Positions 25,299-34,303 of a stretch of 64,000 nucleotides of DNA are shown one piece after another. The notes below the pieces were generated by a model, which saw only the letters and a list, made by a program, of their open reading frames with translations, made no database searches and was not told where the DNA came from. Source of the DNA: Rhodobacteraceae bacterium EL129 (GTDB taxonomy: Bacteria; Pseudomonadota; Alphaproteobacteria; Rhodobacterales; Rhodobacteraceae); NCBI GenBank assembly GCA_900313005.1, contig ONZJ01000002.1:975001-1039000 (forward strand), given 5' to 3'. Each line of letters starts with the position of its first letter. Within the stretch, counting starts at the first letter, position 1. A program made the position numbers and the translations under genes.

Positions 25299-25968
25299 CT
25301 CGTTTCAGGACTTGGGCCATGCGTTCGGCAATGGCGGGGCTTTGAATGGGGTCGTTCAATTTGGTGGCTGCATCGGCAAGGATGTCGTCGGGAACAACGC
25401 CGGGGCCGCGGTATTTCAAAAGAAAATCAATCATTTCCGAGGTGAACTCTGGATGCGGCTGGATGGTGTAGACCTTGTCGCCATAGACCAGAGCGGCATT
25501 TTCGCAAAACCCGGAGGAGCCGACAACCTGCGCTTCTGAAGGCAGTTCGACCACCTGATCCTGATGCCAGGCGTTGAGGTTGCTGGTGTCGCCTTCAATC
25601 TCGTATTCCGTGCGGCCCACAGACCATCCGCCGTCATATTTGACGACCTTGCCGCCGAGGGCCTGTGCGATGATCTGATGGCCGAAACAGACGCCCACCA
25701 GTGGCACCCCTTGGGCGTAGACATCGCGGATGAAGGCCTCAAGCGGGGGGATCCATGGATGATCCTCATAAACTCCGTGTTTAGACCCTGTAATCAGCCA
25801 GCCGTTACATTCATCGGGCGAGGCGGGGATCACACCGCCTTCGCAATCATAGGTCACAAACTCAAAACCATGGCCGTCTAGAAGCCGTGCGAACATGGCG
25901 TCGTAATCGCCTAAGGCGTCTTTGACTTCGGGCACCGCGTGGCCGGTCATCAATATACCGATTTTCAT
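25291..25968 (-). CDS. Class I glutamine amidotransferase-like hydrolase
   Basis: A 225-residue class I GATase fold with the full triad: Cys94 (VGVCFGHQ), His172 and Glu174 (QPHPEF). Its placement with the synthetase and oxidase suggests it splits gamma-glutamyl products, like PuuD, although it differs in length and motif spacing. The start (25968) follows GGAG; the palindrome at 25980-25993 lies just upstream of that site. It heads the operon. Other roles for the family include general GMP-synthase-like amidotransferases. Confidence 0.82.
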   Translation of the reverse strand: MKIGILMTGHAVPEVKDALGDYDAMFARLLDGHGFEFVTYDCEGGVIPASPDECNGWLITGSKHGVYEDHPWIPPLEAFIRDVYAQGVPLVGVCFGHQIIAQALGGKVVKYDGGWSVGRTEYEIEGDTSNLNAWHQDQVVELPSEAQVVGSSGFCENAALVYGDKVYTIQPHPEFTSEMIDFLLKYRGPGVVPDDILADAATKLNDPIQSPAIAERMAQVLKRGA

Positions 25969-25979
25969 CGTAGCTCCGT

Positions 25980-25993
25980 AATTTGATCAAATT
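25980..25993. promoter_or_regulatory. 14-bp palindrome at the amidotransferase promoter
   Basis: AATTTGATCAAATT, a perfect palindrome 12 bases upstream of the amidotransferase ATG. An identical copy lies at 27410-27423. Shared position and sequence suggest one repressor that controls both transcripts. Confidence 0.75.
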
Positions 25994-26031
25994 CAGGCTA
26001 ACCCATTGCCGGACATCGGACAAGCCTGCCC

Positions 26032-27348
26032 TCAGGCCGTGCTGAGGTAGGTTTTCCAGTGGTCGGCCTCGTCTATTTCAGACATGAGGCGCAGCTCTTG
26101 GCGTTTGGTCAAGACCAGATTGCGAATGAGCTCTTTGGGGAAGATCGCGGCGATGGCCGGATTGGCCTCAAAGAGATTAATCGCGCTGGCCCAGTCAGGG
26201 GCCAATTGCGGCAGGTCCAGATCATAGGCGTTGCCCGACATGGGGGCAGGGGGTGTTAGGCTCTGCTCCACACCGTTGATGGCGGCACCCAAGATGGCCG
26301 CGAAGGTCAGGTAAGGGTTAATATCGCCGCCTGCCACACGGTGTTCGATGCGCCGGGCCGCCGGTGGGCCCCCGGGGATGCGCACGGCCGCCGTGCGGTT
26401 TTCATAGGCCCAGCACACGGATGTTGGCGCATGGGCGCCGGGCACGAGACGGGTGTAGCTGTTCGCGTGTGGAGCAAACAGAAGTGTGGAGGCCTGCATC
26501 GCTTCAAGACACCCCGCGACGGCGTGGTGCAACGTATCGGTGCCTTTGTCGCCGCCATCGTTGAAGACGTTATTACCCTCAGAATTCAGCACCGAGAAAT
26601 GCAGATGCATCCCGTTGCCGGCATCGGTCATGAAAGGCTTGGCCATGAAGGTGGCGGCAAAGCCGAACTTGCGCGCAAGGCCTTTGATCAGGGCTTTGAA
26701 CAGGAATGTGTCATCAGCGGCTTTCAAGGCGTCCTGGTGGTTCAGTGTGATCTCAAACTGGCCCACACCACTTTCGGAGGTGGTGGTCTGCGCAGGGATA
26801 TCCATTGCCGCGCAGGCCTCGTAGAGCGCCGAGAAGAAGGGGTCGAAGGCATCGAGATGCGACAGAGACAGCACAGCGGCTGATGCGACTCGGCGGCCCG
26901 TCTGGGGATTCATCACGGCCTCCAGGCGATCACCGCTGTCATCGACCAGTGTGAACTCCAGCTCGGTGGCGGCCATGACCGACCATCCGCGCGCCGCGTA
27001 GCGGGCCAGCACGGATTTCAGCGCGTGGCGGGGATCTCCGTCAAAGGGCGTGCCATCGTCGTGGTACATCTCCATCAGCGCCAGTGGTTGCGGAGTGTCG
27101 AGCCAAGGCACAGGTACCATCCCACGCTCGGTCGCGCGCATGATGCCATCGGCGTCACCGGTTTCAAACACCAGTGGGCTGTCGTCGATATCAAGGCCAA
27201 AGACATCCACATTGAGCGCCGAGAGCGGCATGCGCACAGCGCCCTTGTCCAGCTTGGGCGCGTAAGAGGCAGGCACCCGTTTGCCGCGCATCTGGCCGTT
27301 CAGATCACAGGCGGCGACGCGCATTGTGTCGAAAGAGGTTTGGTCCAT
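26032..27348 (-). CDS. Glutamine synthetase family protein (second copy)
   Basis: A 438-residue glutamine synthetase fold, related to but clearly different from the 23928-25298 protein. Key stretches: ATELEFTLVDDSG, SGVGQFEITLNHQD, KPFMTDAGNGMHLHFSVL and RIEHRVAGGDINPYLTFA. Probably a second gamma-glutamylamide synthetase, perhaps for another amine (ethanolamine, spermidine or isopropylamine in relatives). The ATG at 27348 is chosen for its GGGACGGGG RBS. A shared palindrome lies 62 bases upstream. It is followed by the amidotransferase operon on the same strand. Confidence 0.84.
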   Translation of the reverse strand: MDQTSFDTMRVAACDLNGQMRGKRVPASYAPKLDKGAVRMPLSALNVDVFGLDIDDSPLVFETGDADGIMRATERGMVPVPWLDTPQPLALMEMYHDDGTPFDGDPRHALKSVLARYAARGWSVMAATELEFTLVDDSGDRLEAVMNPQTGRRVASAAVLSLSHLDAFDPFFSALYEACAAMDIPAQTTTSESGVGQFEITLNHQDALKAADDTFLFKALIKGLARKFGFAATFMAKPFMTDAGNGMHLHFSVLNSEGNNVFNDGGDKGTDTLHHAVAGCLEAMQASTLLFAPHANSYTRLVPGAHAPTSVCWAYENRTAAVRIPGGPPAARRIEHRVAGGDINPYLTFAAILGAAINGVEQSLTPPAPMSGNAYDLDLPQLAPDWASAINLFEANPAIAAIFPKELIRNLVLTKRQELRLMSEIDEADHWKTYLSTA

Positions 27349-27409
27349 GATCCCCGTCCCAGGTTGGTTTTGCGCCAGAGTAAACGCAAGATCGGGGTAG
27401 GGGAAGTAG

Positions 27410-27423
27410 AATTTGATCAAATT
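27410..27423. promoter_or_regulatory. 14-bp palindrome upstream of the second synthetase
   Basis: AATTTGATCAAATT, identical to the copy at 25980-25993, and 62 bases upstream of the ATG at 27348. Confidence 0.75.
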
Positions 27424-27510
27424 ATTTCGAGCTGCGGCAATGGCCCTACAAATGTGCTAACCACCCGGCTGGCTAACAGGCCTGACGATGGCCTTCGATT
27501 GCACTGAATC

Positions 27511-27762
27511 TCACCTGCTTGGATCATCCCGGTCTGCATCCGGATCGGCCTGACCAATTCCCTTGAACACAGGCTTCAGCGGGATGATCCAGATAATCCC
27601 GAGCACTACAAACACCAGTAATTCGGTCAGAATGCCCAAACTATCAAACCGGGTGCGCAGCCAGTCGGTAAAATTCACCGCCACGATGATATAGGCCGGA
27701 AGCGCGATCAGCAGGATGATCAGCGCCCAGCGGCGGCGGGATTTGTAGCTCAACTGTGACAT
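27511..27762 (-). CDS. DUF2842 membrane protein
   Basis: An 83-residue protein with two membrane segments (about residues 12-30 and 40-62). The opening LSYKSRRRWALIILLIALPAYI is typical of DUF2842, a family of small alphaproteobacterial inner-membrane proteins of unknown function. Its ATG overlaps the purA stop by one base (TGATG), so it is translationally coupled to purA. Confidence 0.85.
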   Translation of the reverse strand: MSQLSYKSRRRWALIILLIALPAYIIVAVNFTDWLRTRFDSLGILTELLVFVVLGIIWIIPLKPVFKGIGQADPDADRDDPSR

Positions 27763-29057
27763 CAGTCCGCGAAGGGGTCGGTCACAAGAATGGTGTCCTC
27801 ACGCTCGGGCGAGGTCGAGAGCATGGAAACCGGGCATTGGATCAGCTCTTCCACGCGGCGCACGTATTTGATGGCCCCCGCAGGCAGGTCGGCCCAACTG
27901 CGCGCGCCCTCTGTGCTTTCGGACCAGCCGGGCATTTCCTCGTAGATCGGTTTGCAGCGAGCCTGTTCTTCGGCAGCGGTGGGCAGGTAATCCAAATTCT
28001 TGCCGTCCAACTCGTAACCCACACAGATTTTCAGCGTCTCAAAACCGTCCAGTACATCCAGCTTTGTCAACGAAATGCCTGTCACGCCTGAGGTGGCGCA
28101 GGTCTGGCGCACGAGCGCTGCATCAAACCAGCCGCATCGCCGTTGACGGCCAGTTACAGTGCCAAATTCATGGCCGCGTTCGCCCAGACGTTGACCATCC
28201 GCATCTTCCAGTTCTGTCGGGAAAGGACCTTCGCCCACGCGGGTGGTATAGGCCTTCACAATGCCCAGCACGTAATCAATTGAGGTGGGGCCGATGCCCA
28301 CACCTGTGGCTGCTTGACCTGCGATCACATTCGATGAAGTCACGAATGGATAGGTGCCAAAATCAATGTCGAGCAATGCACCTTGCGCGCCTTCAAATAA
28401 GATACGTTTTCCCGCTTTACGCTTTTCATTCAGCACCTTCCATACAGGGGCGGCATATTCCAGAATTTGCGATGCGATTTCTTTCAGTTGCGCGAGTAAG
28501 ACATCGCGGTCGATGGCCTCAATCCCCAGACCTTTGCGCAGCGGATCATGGTGTTGCAGAGCGCGGTCCACGCGGGCCGCGAGGGTGGCCTCATCGGCCA
28601 GATCAGCTACGCGCACAGAGCGCCGCCCGACTTTGTCCTCGTATGCAGGGCCAATACCACGACCTGTGGTTCCGATCTTGGTACCTTTGCTGGCAGCTTC
28701 CTCACGTGCGCGGTCCAGCTCGCCATGGATGGGCAGGATCAGCGGTGTGTTTTCTGCTATCATCAGCGTCTCGGGTGTGATCTCAACACCCTGTTCGCGG
28801 ATCGAAGCGATCTCATTGACCAGATGCCATGGATCCAGAACGACACCATTGCCAATGATGCTGAGCTTGCCGCCGCGCACCACACCCGAAGGCAGGGCGT
28901 TTAATTTGTAGACCTCGCCGTCAATGACCAGCGTGTGACCGGCGTTATGTCCGCCCTGAAACCGGGCGATCACGTCTGCGCGTTCGCTCAGCCAATCGAC
29001 GATCTTGCCTTTTCCCTCGTCGCCCCATTGGGCGCCCACGACAACCACATTGGCCAT
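27762..29057 (-). CDS. purA: Adenylosuccinate synthetase
   Basis: A 431-residue PurA, full length. It makes adenylosuccinate from IMP, aspartate and GTP, the first step to AMP. Motifs: [15 protein letters not shown] at the start, [11 protein letters not shown], the [14 protein letters not shown] loop and a C-terminal VRRVEEL...[12 protein letters not shown]. The start (29057) is standard. It precedes a DUF2842 gene and is divergent from secG. Terminal residues DPFAD are usual. Confidence 0.97.
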   Translation of the reverse strand: MANVVVVGAQWGDEGKGKIVDWLSERADVIARFQGGHNAGHTLVIDGEVYKLNALPSGVVRGGKLSIIGNGVVLDPWHLVNEIASIREQGVEITPETLMIAENTPLILPIHGELDRAREEAASKGTKIGTTGRGIGPAYEDKVGRRSVRVADLADEATLAARVDRALQHHDPLRKGLGIEAIDRDVLLAQLKEIASQILEYAAPVWKVLNEKRKAGKRILFEGAQGALLDIDFGTYPFVTSSNVIAGQAATGVGIGPTSIDYVLGIVKAYTTRVGEGPFPTELEDADGQRLGERGHEFGTVTGRQRRCGWFDAALVRQTCATSGVTGISLTKLDVLDGFETLKICVGYELDGKNLDYLPTAAEEQARCKPIYEEMPGWSESTEGARSWADLPAGAIKYVRRVEELIQCPVSMLSTSPEREDTILVTDPFAD

Positions 29058-29274
29058 GCTGGACCTCTTTTATTGGTTCAAACCCGCGTCGGTATACGCA
29101 AGGCACGCGGCAGGGGGAACAGTTAAATGACCCGATCGCAAATATTCCTAAATGACAGCCCTTACCGCATCATCATTTGCTAAAAGCAAAGATGCGATGC
29201 GTTGCCGGGTTGCGGGAGGCGGCTGAATTGCATAGATAGCGGCTGAAACCAGAAAAAAAGCCTGAGCGTAGTTT

Positions 29275-29643
29275 ATGGAAAACGTAGTTCTGACCATTCA
29301 CCTTCTATTGGCCCTCGCCCTGATTGGCGTGGTTCTTTTGCAGCGCTCCGAAGGGGGCGGGCTAGGAATGGGCGGTGGAGGTGGCGGTGCCATATCCAGC
29401 CGGTCCGCGGCCACGGCCATGGGCAAGATCACTTGGCTATTGGCGTCAGCGTTTATCTGTACCTCCATTGCTCTGACCATTATCGCAGCTCAGAATTCGG
29501 CTGGCAGCTCGGTTCTGGATCGTATTGTGGACGCGCCCGCGCAAATCCCTGCGGATGCAGATTTGTCGTTGCCGGGTGCGGACGATGGTTTGCTGCCGCC
29601 CTCTGCAGGCGACACGGAGCCTTTGTTGCCAACGGCTGAGTAA
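29275..29643 (+). CDS. secG: Preprotein translocase subunit SecG
   Basis: A 122-residue SecG. Two membrane segments (residues 4-20 and 52-70) flank the loop LQRSEGGGLGMGGGGGG..., typical of SecG with its Gly-rich turn. The C-terminal acidic, Pro-rich extension (residues 83-122) is longer than in E. coli. SecG aids the SecYE channel in protein export. It is followed by a strong terminator; pyrG follows after 243 bases, the usual secG-pyrG order in this group. Confidence 0.93.
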   Translation: MENVVLTIHLLLALALIGVVLLQRSEGGGLGMGGGGGGAISSRSAATAMGKITWLLASAFICTSIALTIIAAQNSAGSSVLDRIVDAPAQIPADADLSLPGADDGLLPPSAGDTEPLLPTAE

Positions 29644-29668
29644 AACCTCTGCGAACCAGATTACGAAA

Positions 29669-29691
29669 GGCGCCCACCGGGCGCCTTTTTT
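29669..29691 (+). terminator. Rho-independent terminator after secG
   Basis: GGCGCCC, a 3-base loop (ACC), GGGCGCC, then TTTTTT. Confidence 0.9.
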
Positions 29692-29886
29692 CATTTAGAG
29701 CATAAGGAGTTATCCTACCAATACTTGCGGTTGACCAATTTGACGCAACATCATCTTGCGGTCGGGTTGCGCTACAACAGCGAATCCTTTATGTCTTAAA
29801 TCCCGTGGTACTGCGGTAGAATCGAGCGAGATTCGCGCTGATCAGGGCCTCAAAAAGAGCCAAGAATTCACGGGGGATGCCAACAG

Positions 29887-31530
29887 ATGGCGCGTTATAT
29901 TTTCATTACAGGCGGCGTTGTATCTTCCCTCGGTAAAGGGCTTGCGTCGGCGGCCTTGGGGGCGTTGTTGCAGGCGCGGGGATTTTCGGTCCGGTTGCGC
30001 AAGCTTGATCCTTACTTGAATGTAGACCCCGGCACGATGAGCCCGTTTGAGCACGGAGAGGTGTTCGTCACCGACGATGGGGCTGAAACCGATCTGGACC
30101 TTGGTCACTACGAGCGCTTCACCGGCGTGCCTGCGCGCATGACAGACAGTGTCAGCTCGGGCCGAATTTATTCCAACGTGCTCGAAAAAGAGCGCCGTGG
30201 AGATTATCTGGGAAAAACGATTCAGGTCGTCCCGCATGTGACCAACGAGATCAAGGAATTCATTGATATCGGAGATGACGAAGTCGATTTCATGCTGTGC
30301 GAGATTGGCGGCACGGTCGGCGATATCGAAGGTCTGCCTTTCTTTGAAGCCATCCGTCAGTTCAGCCACGACAAACCCCGCGGGCAGTGTATTTTCATGC
30401 ATCTGACGTTGCTGCCCTGGCTGGCCGCTTCGGGCGAGTTGAAAACCAAACCCACGCAGCACTCAGTCAAGGAGTTGCAAAGCATCGGGATCGCGCCGGA
30501 TATTCTGGTGTGCCGATCCGAGCAGCCCATCCCCGAGAAAGAGCGCGAAAAGATCGCTTTGTTTTGCAACGTGCGCAAAGAAGCTGTCGTCGCGGCCTAT
30601 GATCTTAAGTCAATCTACGAGGCTCCGCTGGCCTATCATCACGAGGGGCTTGACCAAGCGGTTCTGGATGCGTTCCAGATCAGCCCGGCCCCCAAGCCTG
30701 ATCTGTCTGTCTGGCAGGATGTGAACGATCGGATCCACAAAACGGATGGCGAGGTCAAAGTGGCCATCGTCGGAAAGTACACCCAGCTTGAGGATGCGTA
30801 TAAGTCGATCAAAGAAGCCCTGACACATGGTGGCATGGCCAACCGGGTGAAGGTCAACGTTGAATGGGTCGATGCCGAAATTTTTGATTCCGAAGAACCG
30901 GCCCCACATCTGGAAGGGTTCCACGCCATTCTGGTGCCCGGCGGGTTTGGAGAACGCGGCACCGAAGGCAAGATCAAGGCCGCTCAATATGCGCGTGAGC
31001 ATAAAATTCCATATCTCGGAATTTGTCTTGGCATGCAGATGGCTGTGATCGAAGCGGCCCGTAATTTGGCCGGGTTGACCGATGCCGGATCCGAGGAGTT
31101 TGACCATGAAGCGGGCAAGAAACGCTTTACGCCCGTGGTCTATCACCTCAAGGAATGGGTGCAGGGCAACGAGAAGGTCAAGCGTAAGGTGTCCGACGAC
31201 AAAGGTGGCACAATGCGTCTGGGGGCTTATGACGCTGTGTTGAGCAAAGGCTCAAAAGTGGCCGAGATTTATGGCACCACCGCAATAGACGAGCGTCACC
31301 GCCACCGGTACGAAGTTGACACCAAGTATCGCGAGACGCTTGAGAAAACCGGATTGGTGTTTTCAGGCATGTCTCCAGATGGGCGTCTGCCCGAGATCGT
31401 TGAATGGGCCGATCATCCGTGGTTCATTGGCGTCCAGTATCACCCGGAACTGAAATCCAAACCATTCGAACCACATCCGCTGTTTGCGGATTTCGTGCGA
31501 GCAGCAGTTGAGACATCGCGGCTGGTTTAA
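29887..31530 (+). CDS. pyrG: CTP synthase
   Basis: A 547-residue PyrG, full length. It converts UTP to CTP using ATP and glutamine. The N-terminal amidoligase domain opens [20 protein letters not shown] and carries [19 protein letters not shown]. The C-terminal amidotransferase has the nucleophile Cys in [11 protein letters not shown] and His in VQYHPEL. The start at 29887 gives the canonical [10 protein letters not shown]. Its last four bases overlap the end of the opposing DUF4274-type gene. Confidence 0.97.
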   Translation: MARYIFITGGVVSSLGKGLASAALGALLQARGFSVRLRKLDPYLNVDPGTMSPFEHGEVFVTDDGAETDLDLGHYERFTGVPARMTDSVSSGRIYSNVLEKERRGDYLGKTIQVVPHVTNEIKEFIDIGDDEVDFMLCEIGGTVGDIEGLPFFEAIRQFSHDKPRGQCIFMHLTLLPWLAASGELKTKPTQHSVKELQSIGIAPDILVCRSEQPIPEKEREKIALFCNVRKEAVVAAYDLKSIYEAPLAYHHEGLDQAVLDAFQISPAPKPDLSVWQDVNDRIHKTDGEVKVAIVGKYTQLEDAYKSIKEALTHGGMANRVKVNVEWVDAEIFDSEEPAPHLEGFHAILVPGGFGERGTEGKIKAAQYAREHKIPYLGICLGMQMAVIEAARNLAGLTDAGSEEFDHEAGKKRFTPVVYHLKEWVQGNEKVKRKVSDDKGGTMRLGAYDAVLSKGSKVAEIYGTTAIDERHRHRYEVDTKYRETLEKTGLVFSGMSPDGRLPEIVEWADHPWFIGVQYHPELKSKPFEPHPLFADFVRAAVETSRLV

Positions 31531-32147
31531 GTCAGTTTGACCTGAGGTAGGGTAATCATGTTTTCGCCACGCTGATCCGGATCAGGGTGATATTTCAAAT
31601 GTTCACGGCTCACGCCGAGATCTTTTAGCGGGCTCAGAACATCACTGATTAGCGTTTTTTGGCTGTTGTCCGGCAAGGCCACGGAGGCCGGTAGGTCTGG
31701 TTGTTCACCCAGTGCTTCCAGAATGCGCTCGTCTAGGATCCAGCGACCGCGCCGCCCTTCAGAGCGATCAAACCCTTGATACTTGAGCCATCGCTTCAGG
31801 CGCTTGGTGTCTTTCACGCCGTCGCCCGGTGTCGAAAGATAAAACCCGCTGTTCACACGCAGACAAATGTTGTCCAAAACACGTGCCGCAGCGCGATAAT
31901 CGTCCGGGACATCGCGTTTAGGCATGTAGTTAAAGCGTTCGGGTTCTCCATTCAGAAAGGCCGTCAAAGCCGAGCTGAGATCAATGGATTTCTGCGCCAT
32001 GACCCAGCCCAGAATCTCTTCTGGGTAAAGGGACCAGTCATAAACGCGGGCAACACGGCACAATTGTTCAGGGCTGGCGCGACGGGCCATCTCCTGATGA
32101 TCAACGACGGAGCCCTTCGCCCAGTCAAAACCGCTTTCTTCGTTCAT
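31527..32147 (-). CDS. DUF4274-like hypothetical protein
   Basis: A 206-residue protein. The N-terminal third includes [42 protein letters not shown] (read in parts), which resembles the DUF4274 pattern: a Trp-containing helix pair ending in a Ser/Thr-Ala-Leu stretch. The rest, with [20 protein letters not shown], is unfamiliar. No signal or membrane segment. The 3' end overlaps pyrG by four bases tail to tail. Function unknown; the domain call is moderate. Confidence 0.62.
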   Translation of the reverse strand: MNEESGFDWAKGSVVDHQEMARRASPEQLCRVARVYDWSLYPEEILGWVMAQKSIDLSSALTAFLNGEPERFNYMPKRDVPDDYRAAARVLDNICLRVNSGFYLSTPGDGVKDTKRLKRWLKYQGFDRSEGRRGRWILDERILEALGEQPDLPASVALPDNSQKTLISDVLSPLKDLGVSREHLKYHPDPDQRGENMITLPQVKLT

Positions 32148-32457
32148 TCTTGTCTCTCCGACACCATTTTCGCCCCAGCGTTGGCATCTGTTTAGTGGCG
32201 TAATTTGCGGGCAATGGGGTCCAATTGTGGCCTGGCTTAGGCATTGACGCTTTATTGTTTCCGTTCCACGAATTCACTGGTGACGAAATCGAAGGCGATG
32301 GAGAGCTTACACACCAAAAGGCAATTGGGTGGCTCATGTGCAAGCCGCCAAATCCCTGCGAGATCTGGCCTGGAGCGGGAATATAGGTTTCTTAGAAGGT
32401 GACGAGAGGTGAATTCCCTCTTTACGCCCCGCGGGTGTTAATGCTTATCCTCTGATC
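32148..32457. other. 310-bp intergenic region, no gene identified
   Basis: This lies between the starts of two divergent genes, so it should hold both promoters. I see no good open frame, tRNA or strong hairpin. A purine-rich stretch before 32410 (GAAGGTGACGAGAGG) is the only notable composition change. Confidence 0.4.
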
Positions 32458-32910
32458 ATGTTTGAACGAATTCTCAGCGTGTTTGCCGCACCCGAACCAG
32501 ACCCTTTGCCAAAGCCAGATGCCAAGCTGGCGTTGGGCACCCTGATGGTGCGCGTGGCGAAGTCGGATATGGATTATCAGCTGTCCGAGATCAGCCGGAT
32601 TGATTTGCTACTGGCGCGCTTGAACCGATTGAAGCCGATCGAGGCCGCAAAAATGCGAGCCACCTGTGAAAAGCTGGATCGCGAAGCACCTGAAACGCAG
32701 GAATTTGCTCGCCTGATCCGCGAGACTGTCAGTCGGGCGGACCGCGTTGATGCGCTTGAGGCACTGTGGGAGGTCGTGTTGGCCGATGGGGTGCGTCGAG
32801 AAACGGAGTTGGCAATCGTCGAAGAGGTCCGTCAGGCCCTTGGTCTGACCGAGGAGGACAGCGCCCTCGCACGCGCCACCGCCGAAGGAGGCGGACCCAC
32901 CGCGGATTAA
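32458..32910 (+). CDS. TerB-like protein
   Basis: A 150-residue helical protein in the TerB/tellurite-resistance fold: the acid-rich helix AKLALGTLMVRVAKSDMDYQLSEISRID, then LIRETVSRADRVDALEALWEVVLADGV. TerB domains bind metal ions through acidic residues; here the positions are partly kept. It is the first of two tandem TerB-like genes and starts with FERILSVFAA. Function is unknown. The second copy is 40 bases downstream. Confidence 0.78.
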   Translation: MFERILSVFAAPEPDPLPKPDAKLALGTLMVRVAKSDMDYQLSEISRIDLLLARLNRLKPIEAAKMRATCEKLDREAPETQEFARLIRETVSRADRVDALEALWEVVLADGVRRETELAIVEEVRQALGLTEEDSALARATAEGGGPTAD

Positions 32911-32950
32911 GGGATTGGCGTGGGCCGCTGGCCTGCCTATATCTTTCCTT

Positions 32951-33391
32951 ATGATTGCAGATTTCCTCAAAAGGCTGTTAAAGCCCGAGCCCGAACAACT
33001 TGCTCCTCTGGACGCGCAACTGGCCCTTACATCGCTGTTGGTGCGTCTGGCCCGAGCGGATGGTTATTATGCCGCCGATGAAATTATCAGGATCGAAAAG
33101 ATTGCCATGTCGCGGTTTGGCCTGTCCAAGGGTGATGCCAGGGCCCTGCGCGAAGAGGCCGAGCGAGTGGAAGCAGATGCCCCCGACACCGTGCGATTTA
33201 CCCGCGCCATCAAAGAAACTGTTCCCTATGAGGACCGGGTGGGCGTGATCGAAGCGCTCTGGCAGGTGGCGTTGTCTGATGGCGAACGGGATCAGGACGA
33301 GGATGCGCTGGTGCGCCTTGTTAGCTCGCTAATAGGTGTCAGCGACATGGACAGTGCCAAGGCCCGCAAGAGCGTGAGCACCGGCATATGA
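32951..33391 (+). CDS. TerB-like protein (second copy)
   Basis: A 146-residue protein related to the preceding gene (ALTSLLVRLARADGYYAADEIIRIEKIA matches LGTLMVRVAKSDMDYQLSEISRID in place). The end is IEALWQVALSDGERDQDEDALVRLVSSLIGV. The start is ATG 32951; a longer frame is possible but the added residues look non-conserved. It overlaps the following PhnD-like gene by four bases (ATGA). Confidence 0.78.
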   Translation: MIADFLKRLLKPEPEQLAPLDAQLALTSLLVRLARADGYYAADEIIRIEKIAMSRFGLSKGDARALREEAERVEADAPDTVRFTRAIKETVPYEDRVGVIEALWQVALSDGERDQDEDALVRLVSSLIGVSDMDSAKARKSVSTGI

Positions 33392-34143
33392 TCGCCAGCC
33401 TGCCGATGTACGACAGGGCGGAAACCGCTAGGGCGAATGATCGGTTTTGGCACAACATCCGCATTCATCTGGGGGAGGGGCCTGAGGCCCTGACCCGTGA
33501 TGGGGATCTGTGGGATCAATGGCAATCACCTGATCTGATCTTTAGTCAAACCTGCGGCTACCCGTATCGGGCGCACCTGCACGGGGCGGTGACTTTGATT
33601 GGCACGCCGGACTACGGCCTGCCGGGTTGTCCTCCTGGCTATTACAATAGCGTGTTTGTGGTGCGCGATGGGGAAGTTGACCTATCGCTGACGGATTTCA
33701 CCGACGCACGCTTTGCCTACAATGAGGCTTTGTCGCAGAGTGGTTGGGCCGCCCCTCAGACCCATGCGCAAGCGAAGGGCGTGACCTTTCGCACTCTGGT
33801 GCGGACGGGCGGGCATTTGTTTTCGGCGCAGGCCGTTGCCCAAAAGCGCGCGGACATCGCGGCACTTGATGCGTTAACATGGGAATTGATATGCGAACAC
33901 GATGAGTTCGCCAGTGGTTTGCGCGTGTTGGAACGCACAACGCCTACGCCGGTGTTGCCTTATATCACGGCCGTGTCCCGTGATGTCCAAACCCACTTCA
34001 GGGCTGTCGCCGCAGCGATTGAGGATCTGTCGGACTCGGATCGTCAAATCCTGCATCTCAAGGGTATTGTGGCGATTCCCGCACAGGCCTATCTTGCCGT
34101 CCCCACACCCGCCAGCCCGGATGAGATCGCAAAGCTCGCGTAA
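33388..34143 (+). CDS. PhnD-like periplasmic-binding-fold protein without signal peptide
   Basis: A 251-residue protein of the phosphate/phosphonate-binding (PhnD) type: ASLPMYDRAETARANDRFWHNIR, then PDLIFSQTCGYPYR and YYNSVFVVRDG, as in PhnD family proteins. No signal peptide or lipobox is present (it starts MIASLPMYD), so it is likely cytoplasmic. Start overlaps the second TerB gene by four bases, which ties it to that unit. No permease or ATPase of a phosphonate transporter is near, so it is a stand-alone binding protein. Ligand unknown. Confidence 0.75.
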   Translation: MIASLPMYDRAETARANDRFWHNIRIHLGEGPEALTRDGDLWDQWQSPDLIFSQTCGYPYRAHLHGAVTLIGTPDYGLPGCPPGYYNSVFVVRDGEVDLSLTDFTDARFAYNEALSQSGWAAPQTHAQAKGVTFRTLVRTGGHLFSAQAVAQKRADIAALDALTWELICEHDEFASGLRVLERTTPTPVLPYITAVSRDVQTHFRAVAAAIEDLSDSDRQILHLKGIVAIPAQAYLAVPTPASPDEIAKLA

Positions 34144-34176
34144 ATTGACGTAGCGGCAAACCATCGCTTGGGCTTC

Positions 34177-34218
34177 CAAAACGGAGGTTTTGACATCCCT
34201 TTCGGGCCGTTAACGGCC
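34177..34218. promoter_or_regulatory. Stem-loop and 14-bp palindrome before the ABC operon
   Basis: CAAAAC-GGAG-GTTTTG (34177-34192) may end the PhnD-like transcript. GGCCGTTAACGGCC (34205-34218), a perfect palindrome, lies about 85 bases upstream of the ABC ATPase start and could be an operator. Confidence 0.4.
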
Positions 34219-34303
34219 TAATGGGACGTTTTGCAAGTTGCATTCGGGCGTTTTTTCGGCCCTAGTACCACCCTGTACGCTGTTAAACGCTTGGGAACCC
34301 GCC

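Noticed and set aside
29171-29194. Hairpin CATC-TTTGCT-AAA-AGCAAA-GATG between purA and secG
   Set aside because: It has one unpaired base, no U-run and sits in a divergent promoter region. I could not tell an operator from chance.
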